In this document: positions 23,192 to 32,816 of the stretch, one piece after another
Position numbering within the stretch: the stretch's first letter is position 1
Layout of the letters: each line of letters begins with the position of its first letter
Origin: Streptomyces sp. NRRL B-1347
Lineage (GTDB): Bacteria; Actinomycetota; Actinomycetes; Streptomycetales; Streptomycetaceae
NCBI RefSeq assembly: GCF_000720325.1
Contig: NZ_JOJM01000019.1
Span: 95,290-159,289 of the forward strand
Reading direction: 5' to 3'
DNA length: 64,000 nt
Notes under the pieces: model-generated
What the model was told of the DNA's origin: nothing
Seen by the model: the letters and a program-made list of their open reading frames with translations, nothing else
Databases searched by the model: none
Position numbers and translations under genes: made by a program

Positions 23192-26011
23192 TTGTCCCCG
23201 ACCAGCGAGACCGCACAGGGCGGCCGCCGACTCGTCATCGTCGAGTCGCCTGCCAAGGCGAAGACGATCAAGGGCTACCTCGGCCCCGGCTACACCGTCG
23301 AGGCGAGCGTCGGGCACATCCGTGACCTTCCCAACGGCGCCGCCGAGGTCCCCGAGAAGTACACGGGCGAGGTCCGCCGCCTCGGCGTGGACGTCGAGCA
23401 CGACTTCCAGCCCATCTACGTCGTCAACGCCGACAAGAAGGCCCAGGTCAAGAAGCTCAAGGACCTCCTCAAGGAGTCCGACGAACTCTTCCTCGCCACC
23501 GATGAGGACCGCGAGGGCGAAGCCATCGCGTGGCACCTCCTCGAGGTCCTGAAGCCCAAGGTCCCGGTCAAGCGCATGGTGTTCCACGAGATCACCAAGG
23601 ACGCGATCCAGGGCGCCGTCCGCAACCCGCGCGAGCTCAACCAGCGCATGGTCGACGCCCAGGAGACCCGCCGCATCCTCGACCGCCTGTACGGCTACGA
23701 GGTCTCGCCGGTGCTGTGGAAGAAGGTCATGCCGCGCCTCTCGGCGGGCCGCGTGCAGTCCGTGGCGACCCGGCTCGTCGTCGAGCGCGAGCGCATCGCC
23801 TTCCGCTCCGCCGAGTACTGGGACCTGACGGGCACCTTCGGCACCGGCCGCGCCGGTGACCCGAGCGACCCCTCGCAGCTGGTGGCCCGCCTCACCACGG
23901 TCGACGGCAGGCGCGTCGCCCAGGGCCGCGACTTCGACTCCCTCGGGCAGCTGAAGAGCCAGAACACGCTGCACCTGGACGAGGCCAACGCCCGCGCCCT
24001 CGCCGCCGCCCTGGAGAACACCGATTTCTCCGTACGCTCCGTAGAGTCCAAGCCGTACCGCCGCTCTCCGTACGCCCCGTTCCGTACGACGACGATGCAG
24101 CAGGAGGCCTCGCGCAAGCTCGGCTTCGGCGCGAAGGCCACCATGCAGGTGGCCCAGAAGCTGTATGAGAACGGCTTCATCACCTATATGCGTACGGACT
24201 CCACGACCCTGTCCGACACGGCGGTCACGGCGGCCCGCAAGCAGGTCACGCAGCTGTACGGCAGCGACTACCTGCCGGACAAGCCGCGCACGTACGCCGG
24301 GAAGGTCAAGAACGCGCAGGAGGCGCACGAGGCGATCCGACCGTCGGGTGATCGTTTCCGCACGCCCGCCGAGACCGGTCTGACCGGTGACCAGTTCCGG
24401 CTCTACGAGCTGATCTGGAAGCGGACCGTCGCCTCCCAGATGAAGGACGCGACGGGCAACTCGGTCACCGTGAAGATCGCCGGCCGCACCGCCGACGGCC
24501 GCGACGCCGAGTTCAGCGCGTCCGGCAAGACCATCACCTTCCACGGCTTCCTCAAGGCCTACGTAGAGGGCGCCGACGACCCGAACGCCGAGCTGGACGA
24601 CCGCGAGCGCCGCCTGCCGCAGGTCTCCGAGGGCGACGCGCTGTCCGCCGACGACATGTCCGTCGACGGCCACGCCACCAAGCCCCCGGCCCGCTACACC
24701 GAGGCCTCCCTGGTCAAGGAGCTCGAAGAGCGCGAGATCGGCCGCCCGTCGACGTACGCGTCGATCATCGGCACGATCCTCGACCGCGGCTACGTCTTCA
24801 AGAAGGGCACGGCCCTGGTGCCGTCCTTCCTCTCCTTCGCCGTGGTGAACCTCCTGGAGAAGCACTTCGGGCGGCTCGTCGACTACGACTTCACCGCCCG
24901 CATGGAGGACGACCTCGACCGCATCGCGCGCGGCGAGGCCCAGGCCGTGCCGTGGCTGCGGCGCTTCTACTTCGGCGAGGGCGAGGGCACGGGCGGTGCC
25001 GCCGACGCCGGGAACGGCGACGGGGACCACCTCGGCGGCCTCAAGGAGCTCGTCACCGACCTGGGCGCGATCGACGCCCGCGAGGTGTCGTCGTTCCCCG
25101 TGGACCAGGGCATCGTGCTCCGCGTCGGCCGCTACGGCCCGTACATCGAGCGCGGCGAGAAGGACTCCGAGAACCACCAGCGCGCCGACATCCCGGACGA
25201 CCTGGCGCCCGACGAGCTGACCGTCGAGTACGCGGAGGAGCTGCTCGCCAAGCCGAGCGGCGACTTCCAGCTCGGCACGGACCCGGAGACGGGCCGCGAG
25301 ATCGTCGCCAAGGACGGCCGCTACGGCCCGTACGTCACCGAGATCCTCCCCGAGGGCACCCCGAAGACCGGCAAGAACGCGGTCAAGCCGCGCACGGCCT
25401 CGCTCTTCAAGACGATGTCCCTGGACACGGTGACGCTCGCGGACGCGCTCAAGCTGATGTCGCTGCCGCGCGTCGTCGGCACCGACGCCGAGGGCGTCGA
25501 GATCACCGCCCAGAACGGCCGCTACGGCCCGTATCTGAAGAAGGGCACGGACTCGCGCTCCCTGGAGACCGAGGACCAGCTCTTCACCATCACCCTCGAC
25601 GAGGCCCTGGAGATCTACTCCAAGCCGAAGCAGCGCGGCCGCGCCGCCGCCAAGCCGCCGCTCAAGGAGCTCGGCGAGGACCCGGTCAGCGGCAAGCCCG
25701 TCGTCGTCAAGGACGGCCGCTTCGGCCCGTACGTGACGGACGGCGAGACCAACGCGACGCTGCGGGCGGCCGACTCCGTGGAGGACATCACCCCCGAGCG
25801 CGGCTACGAGCTGCTCGCGGAGAAGCGGGCCAAGGGCCCGGCGAAGAAGACCGCCAAGAAGGCGCCCGCGAAGAAGGCCACCGCGAAGAAGACGGCGGCA
25901 AAGAAGACCGCCGCCAAGAAAACGACGGCAAAGAAGACGGCCGCCAAGAAGACGACGACTACGAAGAAGGCCGTCGCCAAGAAGACGGCCGCCGTGGAGA
26001 GCACCGACTAA
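23192..26011 (+). CDS. topA: DNA topoisomerase I
   Basis: The product is 939 residues from TTG 23192 (ribosome site GGAGAG upstream). The TOPRIM domain has VIVESPAKAK with catalytic Glu18 and ATDEDREGE. The active-site tyrosine is Tyr332 in GFITYMRTDST. After the type IA core come several actinobacterial Topo_C repeats, each with a GRYGPYV or GRFGPYV element. The last 60 residues are a Lys/Ala tail (KKTAKKAPAKKATAKK and similar) in place of zinc fingers. Such tails are known to give streptomycete TopA its high processivity. The enzyme relaxes negative supercoils. The stop codon lies within the first unit of a 26-bp tandem array. Confidence 0.98.
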   Translation: MSPTSETAQGGRRLVIVESPAKAKTIKGYLGPGYTVEASVGHIRDLPNGAAEVPEKYTGEVRRLGVDVEHDFQPIYVVNADKKAQVKKLKDLLKESDELFLATDEDREGEAIAWHLLEVLKPKVPVKRMVFHEITKDAIQGAVRNPRELNQRMVDAQETRRILDRLYGYEVSPVLWKKVMPRLSAGRVQSVATRLVVERERIAFRSAEYWDLTGTFGTGRAGDPSDPSQLVARLTTVDGRRVAQGRDFDSLGQLKSQNTLHLDEANARALAAALENTDFSVRSVESKPYRRSPYAPFRTTTMQQEASRKLGFGAKATMQVAQKLYENGFITYMRTDSTTLSDTAVTAARKQVTQLYGSDYLPDKPRTYAGKVKNAQEAHEAIRPSGDRFRTPAETGLTGDQFRLYELIWKRTVASQMKDATGNSVTVKIAGRTADGRDAEFSASGKTITFHGFLKAYVEGADDPNAELDDRERRLPQVSEGDALSADDMSVDGHATKPPARYTEASLVKELEEREIGRPSTYASIIGTILDRGYVFKKGTALVPSFLSFAVVNLLEKHFGRLVDYDFTARMEDDLDRIARGEAQAVPWLRRFYFGEGEGTGGAADAGNGDGDHLGGLKELVTDLGAIDAREVSSFPVDQGIVLRVGRYGPYIERGEKDSENHQRADIPDDLAPDELTVEYAEELLAKPSGDFQLGTDPETGREIVAKDGRYGPYVTEILPEGTPKTGKNAVKPRTASLFKTMSLDTVTLADALKLMSLPRVVGTDAEGVEITAQNGRYGPYLKKGTDSRSLETEDQLFTITLDEALEIYSKPKQRGRAAAKPPLKELGEDPVSGKPVVVKDGRFGPYVTDGETNATLRAADSVEDITPERGYELLAEKRAKGPAKKTAKKAPAKKATAKKTAAKKTAAKKTTAKKTAAKKTTTTKKAVAKKTAAVESTD

Positions 26012-26107
26012 CCGTCCGGTTCGACGAGCACCGACTGACCGTCGGTTCGGCGAGTACCGACTGATCGTCGGTTCGACGCGTACCGACTGACCGTCGGTTC
26101 GACCGTT
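26003..26107. repeat. 26-bp tandem array carrying the topA stop codon, four copies
   Basis: Units 26003-26029 (27 bp), 26030-26055, 26056-26081 and 26082-26107 each contain ACCGACT(A/G)A then CCGTC(C)GGTTCG or a variant. The first unit holds the end of topA and its TAA. The others repeat the same end with TGA. Each later unit is itself a small hairpin, ACCGAC-TGACC-GTCGGT. Confidence 0.92.
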
Positions 26108-26120
26108 GGCCCACGCCTGC

Positions 26121-26152
26121 CGAGCCCCTGACCGTTCACGGCCAGGGGCTCG
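26121..26152 (+). terminator. topA terminator hairpin
   Basis: CGAGCCCCTG pairs exactly with CAGGGGCTCG around a 12-nt loop, 110 bp after the topA stop codon and just beyond the tandem array. Confidence 0.8.
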
Positions 26153-26194
26153 CGTGGTGCCGAGCGCCCCGGCGGCCTTCCGGTACTCCCCATG

Positions 26195-26222
26195 GGCGAC
26201 GCCCGTATGTTCGGGCGTCGCC
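26195..26222. terminator. Second hairpin between topA and tmk
   Basis: GGCGACGCCCG and its exact complement form an 11-bp stem around TATGTT. It lies 23 bp before the presumed -10 box of tmk (TAGGCT, 26246-26251), so it probably insulates the two genes. Confidence 0.7.
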
Positions 26223-26257
26223 GCTGCGAAGGCCTGGCCTCCAGATAGGCTGGACGG

Positions 26258-29200
26258 ATGACGCGTGCCGAGCAGCCACCCGCCATGACCACGGTTCCCG
26301 ACGACTCCCTGGCAGCGGATTCCCGCGAACGCGCGGTGCGTGCCCTGCTGCGCGTACCGCAGCTGAAGCGGTTGTGGAGCGCGCACCTCGTCGGGAGCGT
26401 CGGTGACGCCCTGGCGCTGCTCGTCCTCGTCGTCCTCGGGCTCCAGGCGGCCATCGCCGAAGGGGCCTTCGGCGGCGGCTACCGTGGCGTCGCGATCGCC
26501 GTGACCGCCGTCTTCGGAGCCCGCGTCCTCGCGACGCTGCTCTTCGGGGCGGTCCTGCTCGGCCCGCTGACGACCCTCACCTCGCCCGACGGGCCCCTCG
26601 ACCGCCGCTGGACCATGATCGGCGCCGACGGCGTGCGTGCCGCGCTCCTCATCTGCGCCCCCCTGTGGATCGTCTGGACGCCGGCCAACGCGCTCGCGCT
26701 GCTCCTGGTGACGTCCTTCGTCGTCGGCGTCAGCGAGCGCTTCTGGACCGTCGCCCGCGAGAGCGCCGCGCCCGCGCTGCTGCCCAACCCGCCGCCGGAG
26801 GGCGCCGCCGTGCGCCCGCTGCCCGACCACCTGGACGCGCTGCGGCGCCTGTCGCTGCGCACGGGGTTCGTGGCGCTGCCCCTGGCCGCCGTCGCCCTCG
26901 TCGCGGTCGGGCTCGTCAGCAACCTCCTCGGCTCGGGCGTCGACTGGTTCGAGCGGCACCAGGTGGGCCTTGCCGCGTTCGTCGCCGCCGGGCTGTTCGC
27001 CGCGTCCGGCTCGGTCGTGTACGCCATCCGGCTGCCCGGCACGCAGACGCCGCGCCCGCGCAGCCCCCTGGAGGGCCTGCGCAGGCCCCGAACGGGCACC
27101 GGCACCGACAAGGGCCGCACCGGCGCGATCCCGCTGCTCGTCGCCGCCTGCACCGCCGTCGCCGGGGCGGTCGCCGCGGCCGTCGCGGTCACCGTGCTGC
27201 ACGCCAAGGACCTCCAGGGCGGGCCGGTCACGTACGGCCTGTTCGTCTTCGCGCTGACCGGTGGCACGGTCGCAGGCATCCGCCTCGCGCCCGCGCTGCT
27301 GCCCTCGCTCTCGCGCCGCCGGCTGCTCGCCCTCGCCATCGCCGTGACCGGCGTCGCGCTCCTCGCCGCCGGGCTCGTGCCGGACGTGACGAGCGTGCTG
27401 CTGATCCTGCTGCTCGCGGGCGTCGCGGCGGGCGTCGCCGCGAACACCGGGCACGCGCTCCTCGACCAGGAGGTCGAGGACTACCGCAAGGCCCGCACCA
27501 CCGAGCACCTTCAGGCGGCCGTACGCCTCTTCGTGGCGCTCGCCGTACTGGTGGCGCCGCTGCTCGCGGCCGTCATCGGGCCGCACCGGATGGTCAACGG
27601 CAAGTTCGTCTTCGACCACGGCGGCGCCTCCTTCACGCTGATGCTGGTCGGCGCGCTGCTCCTGCCGGTGGCCGCGCTCGTCCTCGCCAAGGCCGACGAC
27701 CGGCAGGGCGTACCGCTGCGCCACGACCTGCGGGACGCGCTGCGTGGCGGCGACGACCCGGTGCAGACGCCCGCCGACTCCGGCTTCTTCATCGCCCTGG
27801 AGGGCGGCGACGGCGCGGGCAAGTCCACCCAGGCCGAGGCGCTCGCCGACTGGATCAGGGCCAAGGGCCACGAGGTCGTCGTCACGCGCGAGCCGGGCGC
27901 CACGCCCGTCGGCAAGCGGCTGCGGTCGATCCTCCTCGACGTGTCGTCGGCCGGTCTCTCGCACCGCGCCGAGGCACTGCTGTACGCCGCCGACCGCGCG
28001 GAGCACGTCGACACCGTCGTACGGCCCGCCCTCGCGCGCGGGGCCGTGGTGATCTCCGACCGGTACATCGACTCGTCCGTGGCGTACCAGGGCGCGGGCC
28101 GCGACCTGTCGCCCACCGAGGTGGCCCGCATCAACCGCTGGGCCACGGGCGGCCTGGTCCCGCATCTGACGGTCCTGCTCGACGTGGCCCCCGAGGCCGC
28201 GCGCGAGCGCTTCACCGAGGCGCCCGACCGCCTGGAGTCCGAGCCCGCCGAGTTCCACGCGCGCGTGCGGTCCGGCTTCCTCACGCTTGCCGCCGCCGAC
28301 CCCGGGCGCTACCTGGTCGTCGACGCCGCCCAGGAGCCGGAGGCCGTCACGACGGTCATCCGGCACCGGCTCGACGTCGTCCTGCCGCTCTCCGAAGCCG
28401 AGATCAAGGCCCAGGAGGAGGCCCGCCGCAAGGCGGAGGAGGAGGCCCGGCGCCGCGCCGAGGAAGAGGCGGCCCGCAAGGCCGAGGAGGAGCGCAAGGA
28501 GCGCGAGCGCCAGGAGCAGCTCGCCAAGCTGCGCGCCGAGGAGGAGGAGCGCAAGCGGCGCGAGCTGGAGGAGGCCCAGCGCCGCGAGGCCGAGCGCCAG
28601 GCGGAGGAGGCTCGGCAGCGCGCCGAGGAGGCCCGCCGCAAGGCCGAGGAGGAGGCCAGGCGCCGCGCCGAGGAGGAGGCGGCCCGCAAGGCAGCGGAGG
28701 AAGCGCGGCTGCGCGCCGAGGAAGAGGCCCGGCGCAAGGCCGAGGAAGAAGCCCGGCTGCGGGCCGAGGCGGAGGCCCGGCGCCTGGAGAAGCAGCGCAA
28801 GGCGGAGGAGGCGCTGCGGCGGGCCGAGGAGGCCCGGCGGCTCGCGGAGGCGGCCGCTTCCGCGGCGGCGTCCGCGGCGGTGACGGCCACGGCCGCGGAG
28901 GCGCCTCCGGTTCCGGCCGCGCCGCCCGCGCGTCCTGCCCCGGCGCCGAAGCCGGACAAGCGGTCCCCGTCCGCAGACCGGTCCTCTTCGGCCGGGCAGT
29001 CCTCCGCGGTGGATTCCGGCAGGCCGACCTCGCCCGACAACGAGACCACCGTGGCGACGCCGGTCGTGGACCCGAAGACGCTGGGCGCCGCCGACGAGAC
29101 GGCGAAGCTGCCGCAGGCCACGCAGGGCCCGGTAGCGGGCTCCGCCGACGAGACCACCGTGCTGCCGCAGGTGACCGTGGACGGCGCCGCGGACGAGACG

Positions 29201-29617
29201 ACCGTCCTGCCCGCCTTCCGGGACGACGCGCCTGCACGGCACGAGGCGGGCGTACGGGACGACGCGGCAGTCCGGGATGACACGGGCGTACAGGGCGAAG
29301 CAGGCGTACAGGACGAAGCAGACGTACGGGGCGACGTGTCGGACCGGGTGCCGCCCGGCTACTTCCGCGACGAGCGCGCGCACCACGCCGAGCCGGACGA
29401 CCTCGGCCCGAACGACCGTACGCGCGAGCTGCCGCAGGTCGACGAGAACGGCGCCCCGCGGCGCCAGCGCTCCGAGTGGGCGGAGGAGACGCCGATGGAC
29501 GACCTGCCGTCGCTCGCCGACGAGCTCCTCGGGTCGCGCGAAGGCGCGCATGAGGGGGCGCACGAGGGCGCGTACGAGGACGAGCCGGAGGACCGGGGCA
29601 AGCGCCGCCGCCGTTGA
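26258..29617 (+). CDS. tmk: Fusion of MFS-like membrane domain, thymidylate kinase and coiled-coil tail
   Basis: The product has 1119 residues. Residues 1-495 form about 10-12 membrane segments of MFS-like type. Residues about 509-705 are a complete thymidylate kinase: P-loop EGGDGAGKST at 515-524, REPGATP as the DR/EPG-type loop, and SDRYIDSSVAYQG. Residues about 713-865 are a long charged coiled coil of EEARRKAEEEARRRAEEE type, then a Pro/Ala and acidic tail to RGKRRRR. The kinase makes dTDP from dTMP for DNA synthesis, and being membrane-tied is unusual. This fusion is known in Streptomyces. TAGGCT lies 6 nt before ATG 26258, suggesting a leaderless mRNA. holB follows after 154 bp. Confidence 0.93.
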   Translation: MTRAEQPPAMTTVPDDSLAADSRERAVRALLRVPQLKRLWSAHLVGSVGDALALLVLVVLGLQAAIAEGAFGGGYRGVAIAVTAVFGARVLATLLFGAVLLGPLTTLTSPDGPLDRRWTMIGADGVRAALLICAPLWIVWTPANALALLLVTSFVVGVSERFWTVARESAAPALLPNPPPEGAAVRPLPDHLDALRRLSLRTGFVALPLAAVALVAVGLVSNLLGSGVDWFERHQVGLAAFVAAGLFAASGSVVYAIRLPGTQTPRPRSPLEGLRRPRTGTGTDKGRTGAIPLLVAACTAVAGAVAAAVAVTVLHAKDLQGGPVTYGLFVFALTGGTVAGIRLAPALLPSLSRRRLLALAIAVTGVALLAAGLVPDVTSVLLILLLAGVAAGVAANTGHALLDQEVEDYRKARTTEHLQAAVRLFVALAVLVAPLLAAVIGPHRMVNGKFVFDHGGASFTLMLVGALLLPVAALVLAKADDRQGVPLRHDLRDALRGGDDPVQTPADSGFFIALEGGDGAGKSTQAEALADWIRAKGHEVVVTREPGATPVGKRLRSILLDVSSAGLSHRAEALLYAADRAEHVDTVVRPALARGAVVISDRYIDSSVAYQGAGRDLSPTEVARINRWATGGLVPHLTVLLDVAPEAARERFTEAPDRLESEPAEFHARVRSGFLTLAAADPGRYLVVDAAQEPEAVTTVIRHRLDVVLPLSEAEIKAQEEARRKAEEEARRRAEEEAARKAEEERKERERQEQLAKLRAEEEERKRRELEEAQRREAERQAEEARQRAEEARRKAEEEARRRAEEEAARKAAEEARLRAEEEARRKAEEEARLRAEAEARRLEKQRKAEEALRRAEEARRLAEAAASAAASAAVTATAAEAPPVPAAPPARPAPAPKPDKRSPSADRSSSAGQSSAVDSGRPTSPDNETTVATPVVDPKTLGAADETAKLPQATQGPVAGSADETTVLPQVTVDGAADETTVLPAFRDDAPARHEAGVRDDAAVRDDTGVQGEAGVQDEADVRGDVSDRVPPGYFRDERAHHAEPDDLGPNDRTRELPQVDENGAPRRQRSEWAEETPMDDLPSLADELLGSREGAHEGAHEGAYEDEPEDRGKRRRR

Positions 29618-29771
29618 CCGTGCGGCGGGGCATAAGCGCAGGTCAGCGAGTGCGCGGCCGGGGTTGTCAGTGCCGTGCCCCACAATGAGTTCCGACAGCG
29701 CGACGTGCGTTGTGACGGCGACCGCGTTCCACGGTGACGTGCGTGCGACGGCAAGGCGAAGGCGGTGACCC

Positions 29772-30977
29772 ATGCCGGTATGGGACGACCTGGTGGGCCA
29801 GGAGAAGGTGAGCGTCCAGCTTGCGGCCGCCGCGCGCGACGCCGACGCCCTGGTCACCGCCGCCGACACCGGCGCCCCCGCACCCGAGTCGTCGAAGATG
29901 ACGCACGCCTGGCTGTTCACGGGCCCGCCCGGCTCCGGCCGCGCCGACGCCGCCCGGGCCTTCGCCGCCGCCCTGCAGTGCGTGAGCCCGGACCGCGCGC
30001 TCGGCGGCGAGCCCGGCTGCGGCTTCTGCGACGGCTGCCACACGAGCCTGATCGGCACGCACGCGGACGTGGAGGTGGTCCGCACCGACCTCCTCTCCAT
30101 CGGCGTCAAGGAGACCCGCGAGCTGGTCCGCCGCGCCCAGCTCTCACCCGCCGTGGGCCGCTGGCAGGTCATCGTCCTGGAGGACGCCGACCGCCTCACC
30201 GAGGGCGCGGGGAACGTCCTGCTGAAGGCCGTGGAGGAGCCCGCCCCCCGCACCGTGTGGCTGCTCTGCGCGCCCTCCCTCGAAGACGTGCTGCCCACGA
30301 TCCGCTCCCGCTGCCGCCATCTGACGCTGCGTACGCCGTCGGTGGCGGCGGTCGCCGACATGCTCGTGCGCCGTGACGGCATCGAGCCCGACGCCGCCGC
30401 GGCCGCCGCCCGCGCCACCCAGGGGCACATCGACCGGGCCCGCAGCCTCGCGACGGACGAGCGCGCGCGCCAGCGCCGGGCCGCCGTGCTCAAGCTGCCG
30501 TTGCGCGTCGAGGACATCGGCGGCTGTCTGCGGGCCGCGCAGGAGCTCATCGACACGGCCGCCGACGAGGCCAAGCAGGTCGCCGAGGACGTCGACGCCA
30601 AGGAGACCGAGGACCTGAAGGCGGCGCTCGGCGCGGCCCAGGGCGGCCGGATGCCGCGCGGCACGGCGGGCGCGATGAAGGAGCTGGAGGACAAGCAGAA
30701 GCGCCGCAGGACCCGTACGCAGCGCGACAGCCTCGACCTGGCCCTGATCGACCTGGCCGGGGTCTATCGGGACGTCCTCGCGCTCCAGCTGGGCTCCCGG
30801 GTGCCGCTGGCCAACACGGAGGTGCAGGACATGCTGGAGCGCCTGGCGCGCGGCACCTCGCCGGAGTCCACGCTGCGCCGCATCGAGGCGATCGGCGCCT
30901 GCCGCACGGCGCTGGACCGCAATGTGGCACCGCTGCTCGCGGTGGAGGCGATGACGGTGGCGCTGCGGGCGGGGTGA
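29772..30977 (+). CDS. holB: DNA polymerase III subunit delta-prime
   Basis: The 401-residue product begins MPVWDDLVGQEKV, the clamp-loader AAA+ start. It has TGPPGSGRADAA, a P-loop with Arg replacing the catalytic Lys, as expected for delta-prime. Four cysteines follow (CVSPDRALGGEPGCGFCDGC, residues about 70-90) that form the zinc module, then VLEDADRLTEGAGNVLLK. Delta-prime is the rigid stator of the clamp loader at the replication fork. A charged insertion (KETEDLKAALGAAQ, KQKRRRTRTQRD) separates the collar domain. The pairing with tmk is common in bacteria. A heptamer array lies just downstream. Confidence 0.95.
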   Translation: MPVWDDLVGQEKVSVQLAAAARDADALVTAADTGAPAPESSKMTHAWLFTGPPGSGRADAARAFAAALQCVSPDRALGGEPGCGFCDGCHTSLIGTHADVEVVRTDLLSIGVKETRELVRRAQLSPAVGRWQVIVLEDADRLTEGAGNVLLKAVEEPAPRTVWLLCAPSLEDVLPTIRSRCRHLTLRTPSVAAVADMLVRRDGIEPDAAAAAARATQGHIDRARSLATDERARQRRAAVLKLPLRVEDIGGCLRAAQELIDTAADEAKQVAEDVDAKETEDLKAALGAAQGGRMPRGTAGAMKELEDKQKRRRTRTQRDSLDLALIDLAGVYRDVLALQLGSRVPLANTEVQDMLERLARGTSPESTLRRIEAIGACRTALDRNVAPLLAVEAMTVALRAG

Positions 30978-31003
30978 CTGTCCGCTGCCGGTGGGCAACC
31001 GCC

Positions 31004-31087
31004 GCCGGGAGCCGGGAGCCGGGAGCCGGGAGCCGGGAGCCGCGAGTCGCGGGTCGCGAGTCGCGAGTCGCGGGTCGCGAGTCGGGA
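31004..31087. repeat. Heptamer tandem array, twelve copies, downstream of holB
   Basis: Twelve 7-bp units run without a break: five GCCGGGA (31004-31038), one GCCGCGA, then GTCGCGG/GTCGCGA in alternation and a final GTCGGGA. The array starts 26 bp past the holB stop codon. Two sub-families of units show that it grew in at least two steps. Confidence 0.95.
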
Positions 31088-31199
31088 GGCCGGGGTCGGG
31101 GCCCGTGCCGGGGCCGGGGAACCTCGCGCCGGACGGCCGACGGTCACCCAAAAGGGCACGCATGGTGATCGCGCGACACCGGAGCGTTACTCTCGCGTG

Positions 31200-32807
31200 A
31201 TGGGAACCACCAGCCGCGCCCGACACCCCCGCCCCCCAGGTCGCCCTCGGGCGCCCCGCCGTCGCCGCGGTGCCCTCGCGCTGCTGGCCGCCGCGCTGCT
31301 CATCTCCGGCTGCTCGTCGGGCGGTTCGGGCGATCCCACGGCGAACGTCGCCCTGGCCGCGCTGCCCCGTGCCACGCCCAAGCAACTGGCGTCGTACTAC
31401 GAGCAGAAGCCGCGCTGGCGCGACTGCGGAGTGCCCGACTTCGCGTGCGCGACGCTGCGCGTGCCACGCGACTACGCCGCCCCGGACGCGGGCGACCTGC
31501 GCCTCGCCGTGTCCCGCAAGCGGGCGACGGGCAAGCCCGGCGACCGCCTGGGCTCGCTCCTGGTCAACCCGGGCGGCCCCGGCGGCTCGGCGATCGACTA
31601 CCTCCAGTCGTACGCGGCGCTCGGCTACCCCGACAAGGTCCGCGCCCGCTACGACATGGTGGCGGTCGACCCGCGCGGCGTGGCCCGCAGCGAGCCCGTC
31701 ACGTGCCTGGACGACCGCCAGATGGACACGTACACGCAGACGGACGTGACGCCCGACGACAAGGCCGAGACGGCCGGGCTCACCGCGTCCTACCGGAAGT
31801 TCACGGCGGGCTGCGAGCAGCGGGCGGGCGGCCTCCTGAAGCACGTCTCCACGGTCGAGACGGCCCGGGACATGGACATCGTGCGCGCCGCCCTGGGCGA
31901 CCGGAAGCTGACGTACGTGGGGGCGTCGTACGGCACGTTCCTCGGCGCGACGTACGCCGGGCTCTTCCCCGACCGGGTGGGCCGCCTGGTCCTGGACGGG
32001 GCGATGGACCCCTCGCTCACGGCCCGCCGGATGAACGAGGACCAGACGGCGGGCTTCGAGACGGCCTTCCAGTCGTTCGCGAAGGACTGCGTGGCGCGCG
32101 CCGAATGCCCCCTCGGCCGCAAGAGCCCCGCGGACGCGGGCCGCCGCCTGAAGGCCTTCTTCACGGACCTGGACCGCGCCCCGATCCCCGCGGGCGACCC
32201 GGGCCCGGCCGGCGGCCGCACGCTCGGCGAGGCGCTCGCCACCACGGGCGTGATCGCCGCGATGTACGACGAGTCGGCGTGGCCCCAGCTGCGCGACGCC
32301 CTGGACGCGGCGATGCGCGACCGCGACGGCTCGGCCCTGCTCGCCCTCTCCGACAGCTACTACGAGCGCGACGGCGACGGCGCGTACTCGAACCTGATGT
32401 ACGCCAACGCCGCCGTGAACTGCCTGGACCTCCCCCCGTCCTTCGCCTCCCCCCAGGACGTGAAGGCCGCGCTCCCTGCCTTCAGGAAGGCCTCGCCCGT
32501 CTTCGGCGAGGGCCTCGCGTGGTCGGCCCTGAACTGCGCGTACTGGCCCGTGAAGGCCACCGGCGAGCCCCACCGCATCGAGGCGAAGGGCGCCGCCCCG
32601 ATCCTCGTCGCCGGCACCACCCGCGACCCCGCCACCCCCTACCGCTGGGCCAAGGCTCTCGCCTCCCAGCTCTCCTCGGGCCGCCTCCTCACCTACGAGG
32701 GCGACGGCCACACGGCGTACGGCCGGGGCAGCCGCTGCGTCGACGACACGATCAACGCCTACCTCCTGGAGGGCCGCGCCCCCCGCACCACCAAGCGCTG
32801 CGCGTAA
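31200..32807 (+). CDS. Secreted tripeptidyl aminopeptidase-like alpha/beta hydrolase, lipoprotein
   Basis: The product is 535 residues from ATG 31200 (GTG 31197 directly before). After a basic Arg/Pro-rich n-region comes ALLAAALLISGC, a lipobox with Cys38. The alpha/beta hydrolase domain has NPGGPGGS as oxyanion region, GASYGTFLG with the nucleophile Ser243, and EGDGHTAYG carrying the catalytic His near the end. This is the Streptomyces tripeptidyl aminopeptidase family (peptidase S33), which trims peptides outside the cell. TACTCT at 31188-31193 fits a -10 for a leaderless mRNA. A perfect 12-bp terminator follows. Confidence 0.9.
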   Translation: MGTTSRARHPRPPGRPRAPRRRRGALALLAAALLISGCSSGGSGDPTANVALAALPRATPKQLASYYEQKPRWRDCGVPDFACATLRVPRDYAAPDAGDLRLAVSRKRATGKPGDRLGSLLVNPGGPGGSAIDYLQSYAALGYPDKVRARYDMVAVDPRGVARSEPVTCLDDRQMDTYTQTDVTPDDKAETAGLTASYRKFTAGCEQRAGGLLKHVSTVETARDMDIVRAALGDRKLTYVGASYGTFLGATYAGLFPDRVGRLVLDGAMDPSLTARRMNEDQTAGFETAFQSFAKDCVARAECPLGRKSPADAGRRLKAFFTDLDRAPIPAGDPGPAGGRTLGEALATTGVIAAMYDESAWPQLRDALDAAMRDRDGSALLALSDSYYERDGDGAYSNLMYANAAVNCLDLPPSFASPQDVKAALPAFRKASPVFGEGLAWSALNCAYWPVKATGEPHRIEAKGAAPILVAGTTRDPATPYRWAKALASQLSSGRLLTYEGDGHTAYGRGSRCVDDTINAYLLEGRAPRTTKRCA

Positions 32808-32816
32808 CCCCAGCTC

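Noticed and set aside
22979..30694. Reverse-strand open frame of 2571 codons
   Set aside because: It is antisense to topA, tmk and holB, which have clear motifs. Its composition is the usual shadow pattern of high-GC coding DNA.
31004..31087. CRISPR-like regular repeats
   Set aside because: Units abut with no unique spacers and no cas genes are present. All arrays here are simple tandem repeats.
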